From positions 186,001 through 250,000 of the forward strand of contig CAJWLK010000002.1 of NCBI GenBank assembly GCA_913043255.1: a stretch of DNA of 64,000 bases, given 5' to 3'. A program made the translations under genes and the position numbers. Below the pieces are notes generated by a model. That model saw nothing but the letters and a program-made list of their open reading frames with translations. It was not told the DNA's origin and did no database searches. Shown here piece after piece: positions 18,911 through 28,821 of this stretch (its first letter is position 1; every line of letters begins with the position of its first letter). This DNA comes from an uncultured Gemmatimonadota bacterium. GTDB taxonomy: Bacteria; Gemmatimonadota; Gemmatimonadetes; Palauibacterales; Palauibacteraceae.

Positions 18911-19374
18911 GTAACGTTGTTTATCGTTCCTGCTCGCGAATTATTCGAGAGAAAGGTCCGTTTCGTTTAGCTCAGTTACCAGTGACCGATGAGTTCGTTG
19001 AGTTCGGTGTTCACTCTGCGATCGCTGAACACTATGGAGTGAACCCGGATCGAGACGTAGCAACTACGTTGGACTATATCGTTGCGGCAACAGGTGGCTG
19101 ACTAACCGGAACCTTCGGGGGCGCGCTGGAAGCGCGCGGAGTCAAGGCAGATGAAGGGCGACTGATAGGTGACACTGAGGGAGAGATCGAAGTCGAGGAC
19201 GGGGTGCTCGTGATCAAACGCATTCATGTTCGTTATCATCTTCAGGCGGAGGCTAAACACGCCGCTGTGATCCAGCGCAGCTTTGAACTGCACCCACCTA
19301 AATGTCCCGTATATCAATCCCTTTCTGGCTCGATCGATATAACGACTGAGCTAGCGGCGATCACAGAAACTTGA
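18907..19374 (+). CDS. OsmC-family protein, predicted selenoprotein (UGA 19099-19101 read as Sec, residue 65)
   Basis: 64-aa ORF ends ...DYIVAATGG-TGA; the same frame continues 90 codons to TGA at 19372: LTGTFGGALEARGVKADEGRLIGDTEGEIEVEDGVLVIKRIHVRYHLQAEAKHAAVIQRSFELHPPKCPVYQSLSGSIDITTELAAITET, the expected C-terminal half with the KCPVY Cys; UGA falls at the N-terminal redox-Cys position. Confidence 0.88.
19121..19137 (+). promoter_or_regulatory. candidate bacterial SECIS apical hairpin for the OsmC gene
   Basis: GCGCGC-TGGAA-GCGCGC, starting 19 nt after the in-frame TGA; G in the 5-nt loop. Confidence 0.7.
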
Positions 19375-19496
19375 CGGGGAATTGCGCGAGTACTGGACAG
19401 AAAAAGGAGGCGACTGACTACATCCTTTGCTGTTGATCGAAGAACTGTGGCCTGACAAAACACAACGACTGTCACACGACCTTGCCCCGCCGTGTC

Positions 19497-20867
19497 TTAT
19501 AAGCCTGCCGCCAATCCGCCGTAGAGATTAGCCAGCGCCTCGATGCCTTTACGGTAGACGCTTAGGTCCAACCACTCATTAGGGGCATGCATATTCGATC
19601 CGGGCAATGCAAATCCAATGAGCAGCGCAGGCGCATCAAAAACAACTTCGAATACCTGCACGATCGGAATCGAACCGCCTTCGCGGATGAATGCTGGAGG
19701 GGCACCAAAACCTCTCTCGAGCGCTTTACTGGCCGCATCGAAGATAGGGTGAGTGGTATCAGCGACCCATGGTGCACCACCATGGAAACGTTTCACCTCG
19801 ACTGTCACACCTTCAGGTGCAAGTTCATGGACTCGTTTCTCAAACGCCTCAACGACTTGATCAGGATCCTGATCAGGGACAAGTCGCATCGAAACTTTTG
19901 CCATCGCCTGTGAGGGAAGTACTGTCTTAGATCCCTCGTCCGTGAACCCACTCAGAAGGCCGTTTACATCTAGCGTGGGACGATACCACATCCGCTCAAG
20001 GGCAGAGAACCCTTCCTCACCACCTAGCGCCACCGCCCCTACGGTTTCTCGCAGGGTCTCTTCATCCATTGGTAGGCGGATAAGATCTGCTCGCTCACGC
20101 TCTGTCATTGGTCGCACTGAGTCGTAATAACCTGGCACCGTGGCCTGGCCACGATCATCCTTGAGACCGTCAAGGATAGTAGCCAACGCATTGGCTGGAT
20201 TCACTACCGCACCACCATAGCTTCCTGAATGAAGGTCGGATGCTGGACCATAGACGTTGATCTCGGTGTACACGATCCCTCGAAGACCGGTCGTGATACA
20301 AGGAAGATCCGGCGAAAACATTCCGGTATCACTTATGAGCACAGCATCGCACGCAAGCCTCTCGGCATTCTTATCCAAGAAGGCACCGAGGTGCTTGCTA
20401 CCGACTTCCTCTTCACCCTCAATCACCAGCTTGAGGTTCACGGGCATATCAACATTGCTGGCAAGCCGGGCCTCAATAGCCTTAAGGTGCATATGAACCT
20501 GACCCTTGTCGTCAACCGACCCTCGCGCGAACAAACGCCCATCCCGGACGGTTGGCTCAAAGGGTGGAGACGTCCATAGATCATCAGGCTCCGAAGGCTG
20601 GACGTCATAGTGCCCATAAACGAGCACTGTTGGTGCATCTTCGCTGATCCGATGTTCCCCAAGGACGATTGGGTGTCCATCCGTTTCGATGACTTCAGAT
20701 TTCTCGATCCCAGCCGCATGGAGGTGGCTAGCGACCCATTCAGCACATTTTCGGACCTCACCCGCATGCGAAGGGTTCGTACTAATGCTCGGGATGCGAA
20801 GGAAATCGCAGAGTTCTTTTTGGAATCGAGAGATCTGTCCGTCAATATAAGCGGTTAAATCAGGCAT
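19497..20867 (-). CDS. M20 family dipeptidase
   Basis: VLVYGHYDVQP, EGEEEVGSKHL, SGSYGGAVVNPANALA, EGGSIPIVQVFE motifs. Confidence 0.92.
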   Translation of the reverse strand: MPDLTAYIDGQISRFQKELCDFLRIPSISTNPSHAGEVRKCAEWVASHLHAAGIEKSEVIETDGHPIVLGEHRISEDAPTVLVYGHYDVQPSEPDDLWTSPPFEPTVRDGRLFARGSVDDKGQVHMHLKAIEARLASNVDMPVNLKLVIEGEEEVGSKHLGAFLDKNAERLACDAVLISDTGMFSPDLPCITTGLRGIVYTEINVYGPASDLHSGSYGGAVVNPANALATILDGLKDDRGQATVPGYYDSVRPMTERERADLIRLPMDEETLRETVGAVALGGEEGFSALERMWYRPTLDVNGLLSGFTDEGSKTVLPSQAMAKVSMRLVPDQDPDQVVEAFEKRVHELAPEGVTVEVKRFHGGAPWVADTTHPIFDAASKALERGFGAPPAFIREGGSIPIVQVFEVVFDAPALLIGFALPGSNMHAPNEWLDLSVYRKGIEALANLYGGLAAGL

Positions 20868-21031
20868 CCGTATATTCTATTAGAAGTTCGAGGGCGATGA
20901 GATTTCGTATGTAATTGCCAGAATATCTTCTGGCAGGTGAGGTTGAAATCCCTTTGGCTTTATTGATGTTGATTGGGCAAAATTTATCACGTTGTCCATT
21001 TTTCGAAGAAGTGAGAAGTCATTGAGTAGCT

Positions 21032-22195
21032 TCAATAGAAACGTGCCTCTGTAATCAGCGCTCCCACCTGAGAATCGGGTTGGAAATCAAGAAGCTTGGC
21101 AAGTCCGGGGAGCCGGGTGAGAGCAACGAGTGCCCCTACACCAGATGCGCCAGACGGACCCGCCGCAATCCGGGCACCTAATTCCCCGGTACCAAGCGCC
21201 ATCGCACCAATCTGCCAAACGGATTCCGGTAGAGCCAATGCCGCATCTAAGTATTGTCCCAAAAATGTCCATGCAATAGTCGAAGGAATGCCAGCTGCAA
21301 GTCCACCCATTTCTGTTTCGAATGGTGGTTCTGCAAACACCTGTTTGCCAGATCGAAGACTACGACCAAAACAATCCGCCCTCCATGGTTCAACTGCAAT
21401 AAATCGAGGTCTCCGAACACCCAATTCTTTCACCAAGTGGCTACATACTCCCGTCGCCAGACCCCCAACACCGGTTTGAATAAACAGGTGCGTCAGGTCT
21501 ACACTCTCGGCAGCAAGCGACTGGAGCATCTCATCTGCAAGTACCGTATATCCTTCCATTATTCGCATCGGAGTTTCTTCATACCCGTTGTAAGCAGTAT
21601 CAGAAACAATGAGCCACCCGTTTCGCTCAGCTTCCTGCTCCGTATAACCGACGGCCTCATCATATGAACCCTCAAACCGAACCACCTGGGCACCATGGGA
21701 TTCGATCGCCTGTGCGCGAGCAGGGTGCGCATCTTCCGGAAGAACGACAACGCAAGTGCAGCCAAATTGGGAGCTTCCCCAGGCGACCGATCGGCCATGG
21801 TTTCCTGCTGAAGCCGTTGTTGTTGTGATCAAACTGGCTTCTGGGTGCCCGGCCCAAAGTTCTTCTGCGCTCGGGCGCTGTTTCGTACGCCCCTCAATTT
21901 CGTCTTGAAGGGCACGAAGCACTCCAAATGCTCCACCAAGCGATTTAAACGATCCAAGCCCAAAACGTCCCGACTCATCCTTGCACCATACAGATTTGAC
22001 TCCTAATTGCGTCGCAAGCTTGTTTAGTGGCACAAGTGGCGTGGGCGCATAACCCTCCCATCTGCGGATCACAGACCTGGCATCTGCAGCCGCCTTCGAG
22101 TCGATCACGGGGGCTATGTCTCTGGCTTCAGACTCAGCCGTTGTCGGAGAGCCTTGCCGAAGAGATAGTCGTAACGTGGATCCGCCCATCTTCAC
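21032..22195 (-). CDS. diaminopropionate ammonia-lyase-like PLP enzyme
   Basis: PTPLVPL, KDESGRFGLGSFKSLGGAFGV Lys-PLP motif, TASAGNHGRSVAWGS. Confidence 0.82.
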   Translation of the reverse strand: MKMGGSTLRLSLRQGSPTTAESEARDIAPVIDSKAAADARSVIRRWEGYAPTPLVPLNKLATQLGVKSVWCKDESGRFGLGSFKSLGGAFGVLRALQDEIEGRTKQRPSAEELWAGHPEASLITTTTASAGNHGRSVAWGSSQFGCTCVVVLPEDAHPARAQAIESHGAQVVRFEGSYDEAVGYTEQEAERNGWLIVSDTAYNGYEETPMRIMEGYTVLADEMLQSLAAESVDLTHLFIQTGVGGLATGVCSHLVKELGVRRPRFIAVEPWRADCFGRSLRSGKQVFAEPPFETEMGGLAAGIPSTIAWTFLGQYLDAALALPESVWQIGAMALGTGELGARIAAGPSGASGVGALVALTRLPGLAKLLDFQPDSQVGALITEARFY

Positions 22196-22532
22196 GTCCT
22201 TAACGAAATGATCGTGCTAAATACGTTGGAGGAAACCATTCTCTACCACCCTCTGATGCTGGATTACGATCTGGATTTCAGATTTGTCCTAACCAACTGA
22301 TCCATCCCAGATCTTGCAGATCAAGAGATGTTTACGAGAACCACTTCTTTAAGGTCAGCCGAGGCCAGTTTAAAGACAACCACTCAGTTGTTGGAATCAA
22401 AAAACGCATTATGTTCAATAGCAATCTAATGGTTAGGCAAAACTCCGGGTGGCTACACGTATTCCCCTCTCCACGTGTTACCTGACACGTAGTCAACGGA
22501 CAAACTCTTAATATCACGAGATATCCACAGGC

Positions 22533-23867
22533 ATGGTCGTACCTTCTTTAAGATCCAGAAGTCTTCAAGTGCATGGTACCTATGTGACCTACCGGCTCGT
22601 CGCTTTTTTTATACTGCTGGCCGCGCCTCCCGCTTTGATCGCACAGGATGCCACACCCAGCGAAGCAGGAAATGGGGCACTTCGAATTTTTTTCGACTGT
22701 CAGGCTTATTCAAGGGGTTACAGCCCCTGCGAATTCGACTTCTACCGACGAGAGATCCCATTCGTGAACTACACGCGTGACCGGGAAGATTCTCAGGTCC
22801 ACGTGTTACTAACACAGGAAACGACAGGAAGTGAAGGTCGGCGGTTTACACTCGACTTCATAGGCCGCGAGGAGTTCGTCGACATCGATGACCGATTAGA
22901 GGTAGTTACACCGGCCAATTTTGCGCGAGAACGCATGCTCACCGAGATCGCTGCCGCTATAAAACTTGGCTTGGTTCGATACATCGCAAGGACCGATCAG
23001 GCTGCCAATATCCAGATCATATCTGAAGATTTTGAAAATGACATAGGGGTTGCAACCGCTGAGACAGATCCTTGGAATTTCTGGACGTTTCGAGTGCGCG
23101 GAAACGGAAACCTGGATGTGGACGAGCGCACGCAAAGCTATCGGATCTCTGGTGGGTTCAGCGCAAACCGTATCACCGATAACCTGAAGATCGAGATTGG
23201 CATTGGTGGCGAACACAATGAAAAAATCTTCGAGATTAGCGATACGACATCAGTCACTAGTATACGAGAAAATTACGACCTCGATGGCTTAACTGTGTGG
23301 AGCCTGTCTGATCACTGGTCACTTGGAATGGCTTACGAAGCAGAACATTCATCGTTTGAAAATAAAGATCTTCAGCTTGAATTATCGTCAGCGCTCGAAT
23401 TCAACATCTATCCCTACTCAGAGTCTACGCGGCGCCAGTTTAATATCCTCTACACCGTTGGAGTGAGACACGCCGATTACATAAAAGAGACGATCTTCCT
23501 CAAAACCGAAGAAACATTGCCACTGCACAAGCTTGGGGCGGGCTTGAGTGTGCGGCAGCCATGGGGAATCTCCTGGGGATTTATTGAGTTCTCCCAGTAC
23601 CTGCACGACCTTTCTAAAAACCGCGCCAGCGCGAGTCTGGGGGCTAACCTTCGGTTGTTCCGTGGACTATCTCTCAACACCAACATCGGATACTCACGTA
23701 TTCGAGACCAACTCAACGTACCGGCCGGCGACGCGACCGAAGAAGAAGTCCTTCTTGAACAACGCATCCTCCAGAGCGGGTACGACTATCGAATCTCTTT
23801 TGGATTCTCCTATACGTTTGGATCAATCTTCACGAATGTCGTAAATCCTCGCCTAGAGAGATTTTAG
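22533..23867 (+). CDS. outer-membrane beta-barrel protein, unknown function
   Basis: Signal peptide VAFFILLAAPPALIAQ; alternating aromatic/hydrophobic strands in the C-terminal half. Confidence 0.65.
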   Translation: MVVPSLRSRSLQVHGTYVTYRLVAFFILLAAPPALIAQDATPSEAGNGALRIFFDCQAYSRGYSPCEFDFYRREIPFVNYTRDREDSQVHVLLTQETTGSEGRRFTLDFIGREEFVDIDDRLEVVTPANFARERMLTEIAAAIKLGLVRYIARTDQAANIQIISEDFENDIGVATAETDPWNFWTFRVRGNGNLDVDERTQSYRISGGFSANRITDNLKIEIGIGGEHNEKIFEISDTTSVTSIRENYDLDGLTVWSLSDHWSLGMAYEAEHSSFENKDLQLELSSALEFNIYPYSESTRRQFNILYTVGVRHADYIKETIFLKTEETLPLHKLGAGLSVRQPWGISWGFIEFSQYLHDLSKNRASASLGANLRLFRGLSLNTNIGYSRIRDQLNVPAGDATEEEVLLEQRILQSGYDYRISFGFSYTFGSIFTNVVNPRLERF

Positions 23868-24075
23868 GGCCGTTTCTACCCCCAACTAGGTTTGAATTAA
23901 ACCTTTCGGTATGGCCGCACCTTCTAGTCAAAGGCATTTTTCTAGTTGCACACTCGTAGCACTCAGAAAAGAAAGCCGTGTCATCCAAGGAGATCGTGAT
24001 GATCCTCGCTCAACGAATAACGATCGACCGGCTCATCTCGAAGTGAATTCGCTCAGACTTTCGGGAGACCGAGGT

Positions 24076-25236
24076 ATGGCTCACAGATCTCTCAACATCC
24101 TCAGGCCAGCACTTCTGGTGATGACACTGACGCAATGCACTGAGCCATCTGCCCCCCCCATCGAACCATGCTTGAGCCTAGAACGATTCGACTCAACCAT
24201 GGTTCAATTCATGGAAACACAAAACATCAAGGCTGGGGTTTTAGGGGTAATGAAAGGCGGTCGATTGGTCTACGATAAGAGTTTCGGATGGCAGGATGAG
24301 GCTCAGGAGATCACGCTCCCTCAAGGCGCAATGATGCGCTTAGCAAGCGTGACGAAACCAATCACAGCCGCTGCCGTTCGAGAGTTGATAGATAGCGAAC
24401 TTGTGGATTTGGATGATTTTGTCTTCGATCTTGGCCAACCCGAGGGAGGGATTCTGACTTTGATGCCGTTTCCGTCACTCGGCGACTCCCTGTTGAAGAA
24501 AATCACGGTTCAGCATCTACTGCAGCATCGTGGCGGCTGGGATCGCGATTTGGCCGGCGATCTGACGTTTAAGGAAATTGTGATCGCTGATGCCATGAAC
24601 GTACCAAGCCCTCCCGGACGGACGAATACTATTCGCTACATATTAGGACAACCTCTTCAGTTTTCTCCGGGAACCAAAACTGCATACGCAAATATCGGGT
24701 ATCTAGTGCTCGGTCTCATCGTGGAAGAGGTGTCTGGTGAGGATTTTCTTAGTTACGTGACCACAACTCTTTTTGAACCGCTTGGGGTTCCAAATGGCGA
24801 ACTGATTCAGGGAAGAACCTTCCCTGTTGATCGCAGCCCACGTGAGCCATGGTATGACTCTGACACAATGAGTCAAAACGTGTTCGATCCCAACGGACCT
24901 CCTGTAGAGATTCCGAATGGAGGCTGGGACGTCGAGAGTAGGATTTCCTCTGGTGGTTTAGTGGGATCAGCCCGATCGATTGTTGAGTTTTTGGATGTTT
25001 ACCAGACAGCCGGTGACGGTATTGGGACCCGAAGACGTGGGGCAGAAGGCTCAGGGTGGAGGTGGTACCACACTGGCAGCCTGCCCGGCACCAACACGCT
25101 AGCTAGGCAACGAGGCGATGGCATCAACTACGCAGTACTCTTCAACAAAAGACCATCTGCTGGGGAAAGTTATAGTTCACAAATCCGCAGTAAAATCGAT
25201 GCCATACTAGACTCTGAATTTCTCTGCTGGCCTTAA
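24076..25236 (+). CDS. serine hydrolase, beta-lactamase/PBP4-like family lipoprotein
   Basis: MRLASVTKPITAAAV (SxxK), TAYANIGYLVLG (YxN); lipobox-like MTLTQC; start at 24076 preferred. Confidence 0.8.
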   Translation: MAHRSLNILRPALLVMTLTQCTEPSAPPIEPCLSLERFDSTMVQFMETQNIKAGVLGVMKGGRLVYDKSFGWQDEAQEITLPQGAMMRLASVTKPITAAAVRELIDSELVDLDDFVFDLGQPEGGILTLMPFPSLGDSLLKKITVQHLLQHRGGWDRDLAGDLTFKEIVIADAMNVPSPPGRTNTIRYILGQPLQFSPGTKTAYANIGYLVLGLIVEEVSGEDFLSYVTTTLFEPLGVPNGELIQGRTFPVDRSPREPWYDSDTMSQNVFDPNGPPVEIPNGGWDVESRISSGGLVGSARSIVEFLDVYQTAGDGIGTRRRGAEGSGWRWYHTGSLPGTNTLARQRGDGINYAVLFNKRPSAGESYSSQIRSKIDAILDSEFLCWP

Positions 25237-25353
25237 GCTAGCACCTCCAAGGCGCCGTAGCACAACCCATTTTCTAGTACAACGCTCGATTCGAAACGGA
25301 AATTGTTTTCGGTTTGGTTGCCTCTACCGAGATGCGGACGAATCTTTTTGCAC

Positions 25354-25860
25354 ATGAAAAGGCAGGCTTTTACGGTCGAGCAAGCGAATGCACTCATCCC
25401 TCATGTCCAAGCGACCTTTCGAAGGATCCGGGCAGGGGCCGATGCTGCACAGAGGCGTAGAGATAAGATTACGGTTCTCCACACTCTCTGGGGAGATCGG
25501 GTCTTACAACCAAATAACCTTGATCACCTTGAGTTCCTAGCCCATAGAAAAGCTATTTCGCGTATTCATCGTGCCATTGAACGACTCATTCAAGACCGAA
25601 TGACCAACGTGGGAATTCGCTTACCATCTCCTGGCCTCAATCACTCGATCCTCAAGGGATCTGGGATCGTCGACTTTCCAAGCACTATTGATGGGCGCTG
25701 GGTCTATTTGTGTTGGCACTCAGGAGAGGAAAGGGTTCGTTATTGGCATGAAATCGATGCCGGGTTTAGTGGACGAACTTTGATTACACCGGAGATTGAA
25801 TCCCGACTCGGATTGGTCGACGATCCAGCCCTAAAGGATGACTCTGTACTAGACTTCTAG
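25354..25860 (+). CDS. DUF2203-like protein
   Basis: [20 protein letters not shown]-terminus; [38 protein letters not shown]. Confidence 0.7.
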   Translation: MKRQAFTVEQANALIPHVQATFRRIRAGADAAQRRRDKITVLHTLWGDRVLQPNNLDHLEFLAHRKAISRIHRAIERLIQDRMTNVGIRLPSPGLNHSILKGSGIVDFPSTIDGRWVYLCWHSGEERVRYWHEIDAGFSGRTLITPEIESRLGLVDDPALKDDSVLDF

Positions 25861-25880
25861 AGCGTTGCCAGTACCAGTTT

Positions 25881-26111
25881 TTATCGATCATTTTCTAACG
25901 GAATATGTCGCATTTCTTCTAAGAATGCTTTTTCTTCTGCAGTTATCTGTCCCGTGTCAAAAGCGTTCAGATACTCCATCAGTCTTCTGAGCCATTCCAG
26001 TAGCCCTTCATCATCAACATCTAGCTCTTCTTTCAATTCTTCTTTTACGCGAAGCATTTCTTTGTCTAATTCTTTTTCATTCTCTTTTTCAAACAAAGAC
26101 TTTTCTATCAC
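25881..26111 (-). CDS. small charged hypothetical protein
   Basis: 76-aa Glu/Lys-rich ORF without competing overlap. Confidence 0.5.
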   Translation of the reverse strand: MIEKSLFEKENEKELDKEMLRVKEELKEELDVDDEGLLEWLRRLMEYLNAFDTGQITAEEKAFLEEMRHIPLENDR

Positions 26112-26142
26112 TTTTTTCCTCTCACTCCATTGATCGCCAATC

Positions 26143-26415
26143 TCAATCCACGATCAGTGTTTCATACTCCGGGTGCGCATTGATCACGTCTGGGACAAAC
26201 GGACAAGTGGGTATGACCTTATACTCGTTCGCCTGTGCGTGATTCAATGCACAGATCACGAGTTTTTCTCCGATTCCAAGCCTGCGGTGTTCAGGTGGAA
26301 CCCACGTGCTCACAATATCCATCAATTCGCCTCTCTGGCGGTATGACACATATGCTTCACCACCAGCTAAATGAACGGCGAAACGTTCGGTTCCAGGATT
26401 GTGTGAGATGTCCAT
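26143..26415 (-). CDS. GNAT-like N-acetyltransferase (YidJ/Gtn1-type)
   Basis: DIVSTWVPPEHRRLGIGEKLV...VIPTCPFVPDVINAHPEY. Confidence 0.8.
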   Translation of the reverse strand: MDISHNPGTERFAVHLAGGEAYVSYRQRGELMDIVSTWVPPEHRRLGIGEKLVICALNHAQANEYKVIPTCPFVPDVINAHPEYETLIVD

Positions 26416-26445
26416 CTTCCCCCACTTAGTTAAATAGAACTATCC

Positions 26446-27696
26446 CTACATGTTTTCGATCATAGCTCGGCCAAATTCGCTACACTTGAGCAAGGTGGCA
26501 TCCTCCATCAAGCGTTCGAAGTCATACGTGACTCGCTTTTGCCCAAGCGTGGCATTCAATGATGAAATGATGAAATCAGCGGCTTCGTTCCAGCCGAGAT
26601 ACCTAAGCATCATCTCGCCTGACAAAATCACGGAGCCCGGGTTCACCTTGTCTTGGCCGGCATACTTTGGTGCAGTACCGTGTGTCGCTTCAAAAATCGC
26701 ATGACCAGTCTCGTAATTAATGTTAGCCCCGGGGGCAATGCCGATACCACCAACCTGGGCTGCCAATGCATCCGAAATGTAGTCGCCGTTTAGGTTCATT
26801 GTGGCAATAACATCGTACTCGCCAGGCCTAGTAAGGATCTGTTGTAGAAATGCATCCGCAATCACATCCTTGATTACGATCCCATCGGGAGTTTTCGACC
26901 ATGGGCCACCATCGATCTCTTCAGCTCCAAACTCCTCAGCCGCAACCTCGTAGCCCCAGTCACGAAAAGCACCTTCGGTAAATTTCATGATGTTGCCCTT
27001 GTGGACGAATGTAACGCTCTTGGAACCCGTGTTCTGTGCATAGCGTATAGCTGCTCGCACAAGACGTTTCGTTCCTTCTTCCGAGATGGGTTTCACACCA
27101 ATCGCACTCGATTTCGGGAACCGGATTGTCGAAATGCCCATTTCTTTTTGTAAAAATTGAATGACCTGACTTACCTCTCCACTCCCCTCTTCCCATTCAA
27201 TCCCGGCATAGATGTCTTCTGTATTTTCCCGAAAGATCGTCATGTCGACGAGCTCCGGACGTAGGACCGGGGAAGGTACTCCCTCAAACCAACGTACCGG
27301 TCGAACACAGGCAAAAAGATCCAGCTTTTGTCTAAGTGCCACGTTCAATGACCGAATTCCCCCTCCTACCGGTGTCGTAAGGGGCCCCTTAATCGCTACC
27401 AGATGATCCTTAATCGCTTCCAAGGTTTCGTCTGGCAACCAATTTCCAAGGGTCTCATTTGCTTTTTCACCCGCTAGAACCTCAAACCACACGATGGAAC
27501 GACTCGGGCCATATGCTTTCTCGACCGCCGCCTCCAGTACCGCCTGGGCCGCTGACCAAATATCCGGACCTATCCCATCTCCTTCAATAAACGGAATGAT
27601 CGGATTATCTGGAACATTCAGCTCCCCATCCGACAATTCGACTACTTCACCCTTCGTTGGTGCACTGAGACCACCATATTTCGAAAAACTCGACAT
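26446..27696 (-). CDS. icd: NADP-dependent isocitrate dehydrogenase
   Basis: [67 protein letters not shown]. Confidence 0.95.
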   Translation of the reverse strand: MSSFSKYGGLSAPTKGEVVELSDGELNVPDNPIIPFIEGDGIGPDIWSAAQAVLEAAVEKAYGPSRSIVWFEVLAGEKANETLGNWLPDETLEAIKDHLVAIKGPLTTPVGGGIRSLNVALRQKLDLFACVRPVRWFEGVPSPVLRPELVDMTIFRENTEDIYAGIEWEEGSGEVSQVIQFLQKEMGISTIRFPKSSAIGVKPISEEGTKRLVRAAIRYAQNTGSKSVTFVHKGNIMKFTEGAFRDWGYEVAAEEFGAEEIDGGPWSKTPDGIVIKDVIADAFLQQILTRPGEYDVIATMNLNGDYISDALAAQVGGIGIAPGANINYETGHAIFEATHGTAPKYAGQDKVNPGSVILSGEMMLRYLGWNEAADFIISSLNATLGQKRVTYDFERLMEDATLLKCSEFGRAMIENM

Positions 27697-27927
27697 ATTT
27701 CCCTTATCCTCAAAGATTGAAGCGTAAATATTGAAACCCGCTAGTTACTCCGGGGCAGAGAGAGTACGATGGTCCATCCTAGCGGACAAACCGTACACAA
27801 GTGCTCATTTGCTCTTACCCCCTTTGTTTAGATTGCACCCAGCAGCTTCTTTTGTGCTGGCCCCTTTAATCCAAAATCATCTTCTACTGGGCGCACTCAA
27901 GTCAAATAAGCTTTCAAAACAAACAAG

Positions 27928-27944
27928 TGTATACTTTGTATACA
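27928..27944. promoter_or_regulatory. 17-bp perfect palindrome upstream of icd, candidate operator
   Basis: TGTATAC-TTT-GTATACA. Confidence 0.4.
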
Positions 27945-28022
27945 ATTTGATATCGAGCCAAATTAGCCCACAATACTGTAAAAAATAGACAGACATAGGG
28001 GATCGACTTCTACAAATTTCGT

Positions 28023-28796
28023 CTATTCTTTGGGGCGGATTTCACCTGATGGCCAAAGTTTCACCATTTCGCGCCCATCCCGGATCCAACGAACACTGAA
28101 GGGTGACCCTTGAGAAGCGTTGATGGCTTGTATCAAGTCAGGAACTTGGCGAGTAGGCAGGTTTCCTGCGTCAACCACAACGTCTCCAGACCGTAAGCCT
28201 AGTTTTGCCGCTGCCGTACGTGGTGTTACACGGAGTACAAGAAGACCCGAGCGGCCTTCATAACGACGAACAGGCTCAAATTCCGCCCCCTCGAAAGCAC
28301 TCGTACCTGCCTGTTGTATCGGTGCGCGCTGCGACTCGAGTTCAGTTGGTTCGTTCAAGGCGATTTTATCTTGGACAACGGGCGCCGTGAGGCCAGGCTG
28401 TAACGTGTTTTCGGCAAAAAACCCAATTGGCCCCGGAAGCTGAAGCCCCGCAAAAACACCAACCGCAAAAACGAAAACGGCAACGGTAACGGCCAACTGG
28501 CGCGAACCGAAAATGAGACGAGAGCGCCCCGCATGCCACCCAAATCCTAATACGCTTTGGTTGATCCGAGGCTCCTTTGAATCCAATTTCGCCTCGATTG
28601 CCGTCCACTCATCGGCCGGAGGGTCCAAGTCCGGCAGTGCCGATAGCGCCATGCGAATACGGCTAAACCGTTCAAATTCCGCCCTGCACTCCTCGCACGT
28701 TTCTAGATGTAACCAATCCTCTTTGTCCTTCCGTGGCTCATCGAGCAACTCAGAGATTTGCTCTGCTGTCAGATGTTCCGACGCCGATTGATTCAT
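28023..28796 (-). CDS. zinc-finger anti-sigma factor with C-terminal PDZ-like domain
   Basis: HLETCEEC (HxxxCxxC), TM VTVAVFVFAVGVFAGLQL, then LLVLRVTPRTAAAKLGLRSGDVVVDAGNLPT PDZ-like; start MNQSASEH at 28796. Confidence 0.75.
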   Translation of the reverse strand: MNQSASEHLTAEQISELLDEPRKDKEDWLHLETCEECRAEFERFSRIRMALSALPDLDPPADEWTAIEAKLDSKEPRINQSVLGFGWHAGRSRLIFGSRQLAVTVAVFVFAVGVFAGLQLPGPIGFFAENTLQPGLTAPVVQDKIALNEPTELESQRAPIQQAGTSAFEGAEFEPVRRYEGRSGLLVLRVTPRTAAAKLGLRSGDVVVDAGNLPTRQVPDLIQAINASQGSPFSVRWIRDGREMVKLWPSGEIRPKE

Positions 28797-28821
28797 CTGT
28801 CTATACCGTTCACCAAAATTC

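Noticed and set aside
18907-19101. 64-aa orphan protein or OsmC pseudogene
   Set aside because: The downstream half is intact in the same frame, the stop is UGA at the catalytic position and a hairpin follows; Sec insertion is a better explanation than decay.
20880-20999. 39-aa minus-strand ORF (MDNVINFAQSTSIKPKGFQPHLPEDILAITYEISSPSNF) between dpaL-like and M20 genes
   Set aside because: No convincing ribosome-binding site and no recognisable family; could be real but not supported.
27731-27988. 85-aa plus-strand ORF upstream of icd
   Set aside because: Low-complexity composition, lies in the icd leader, no RBS or family signal.
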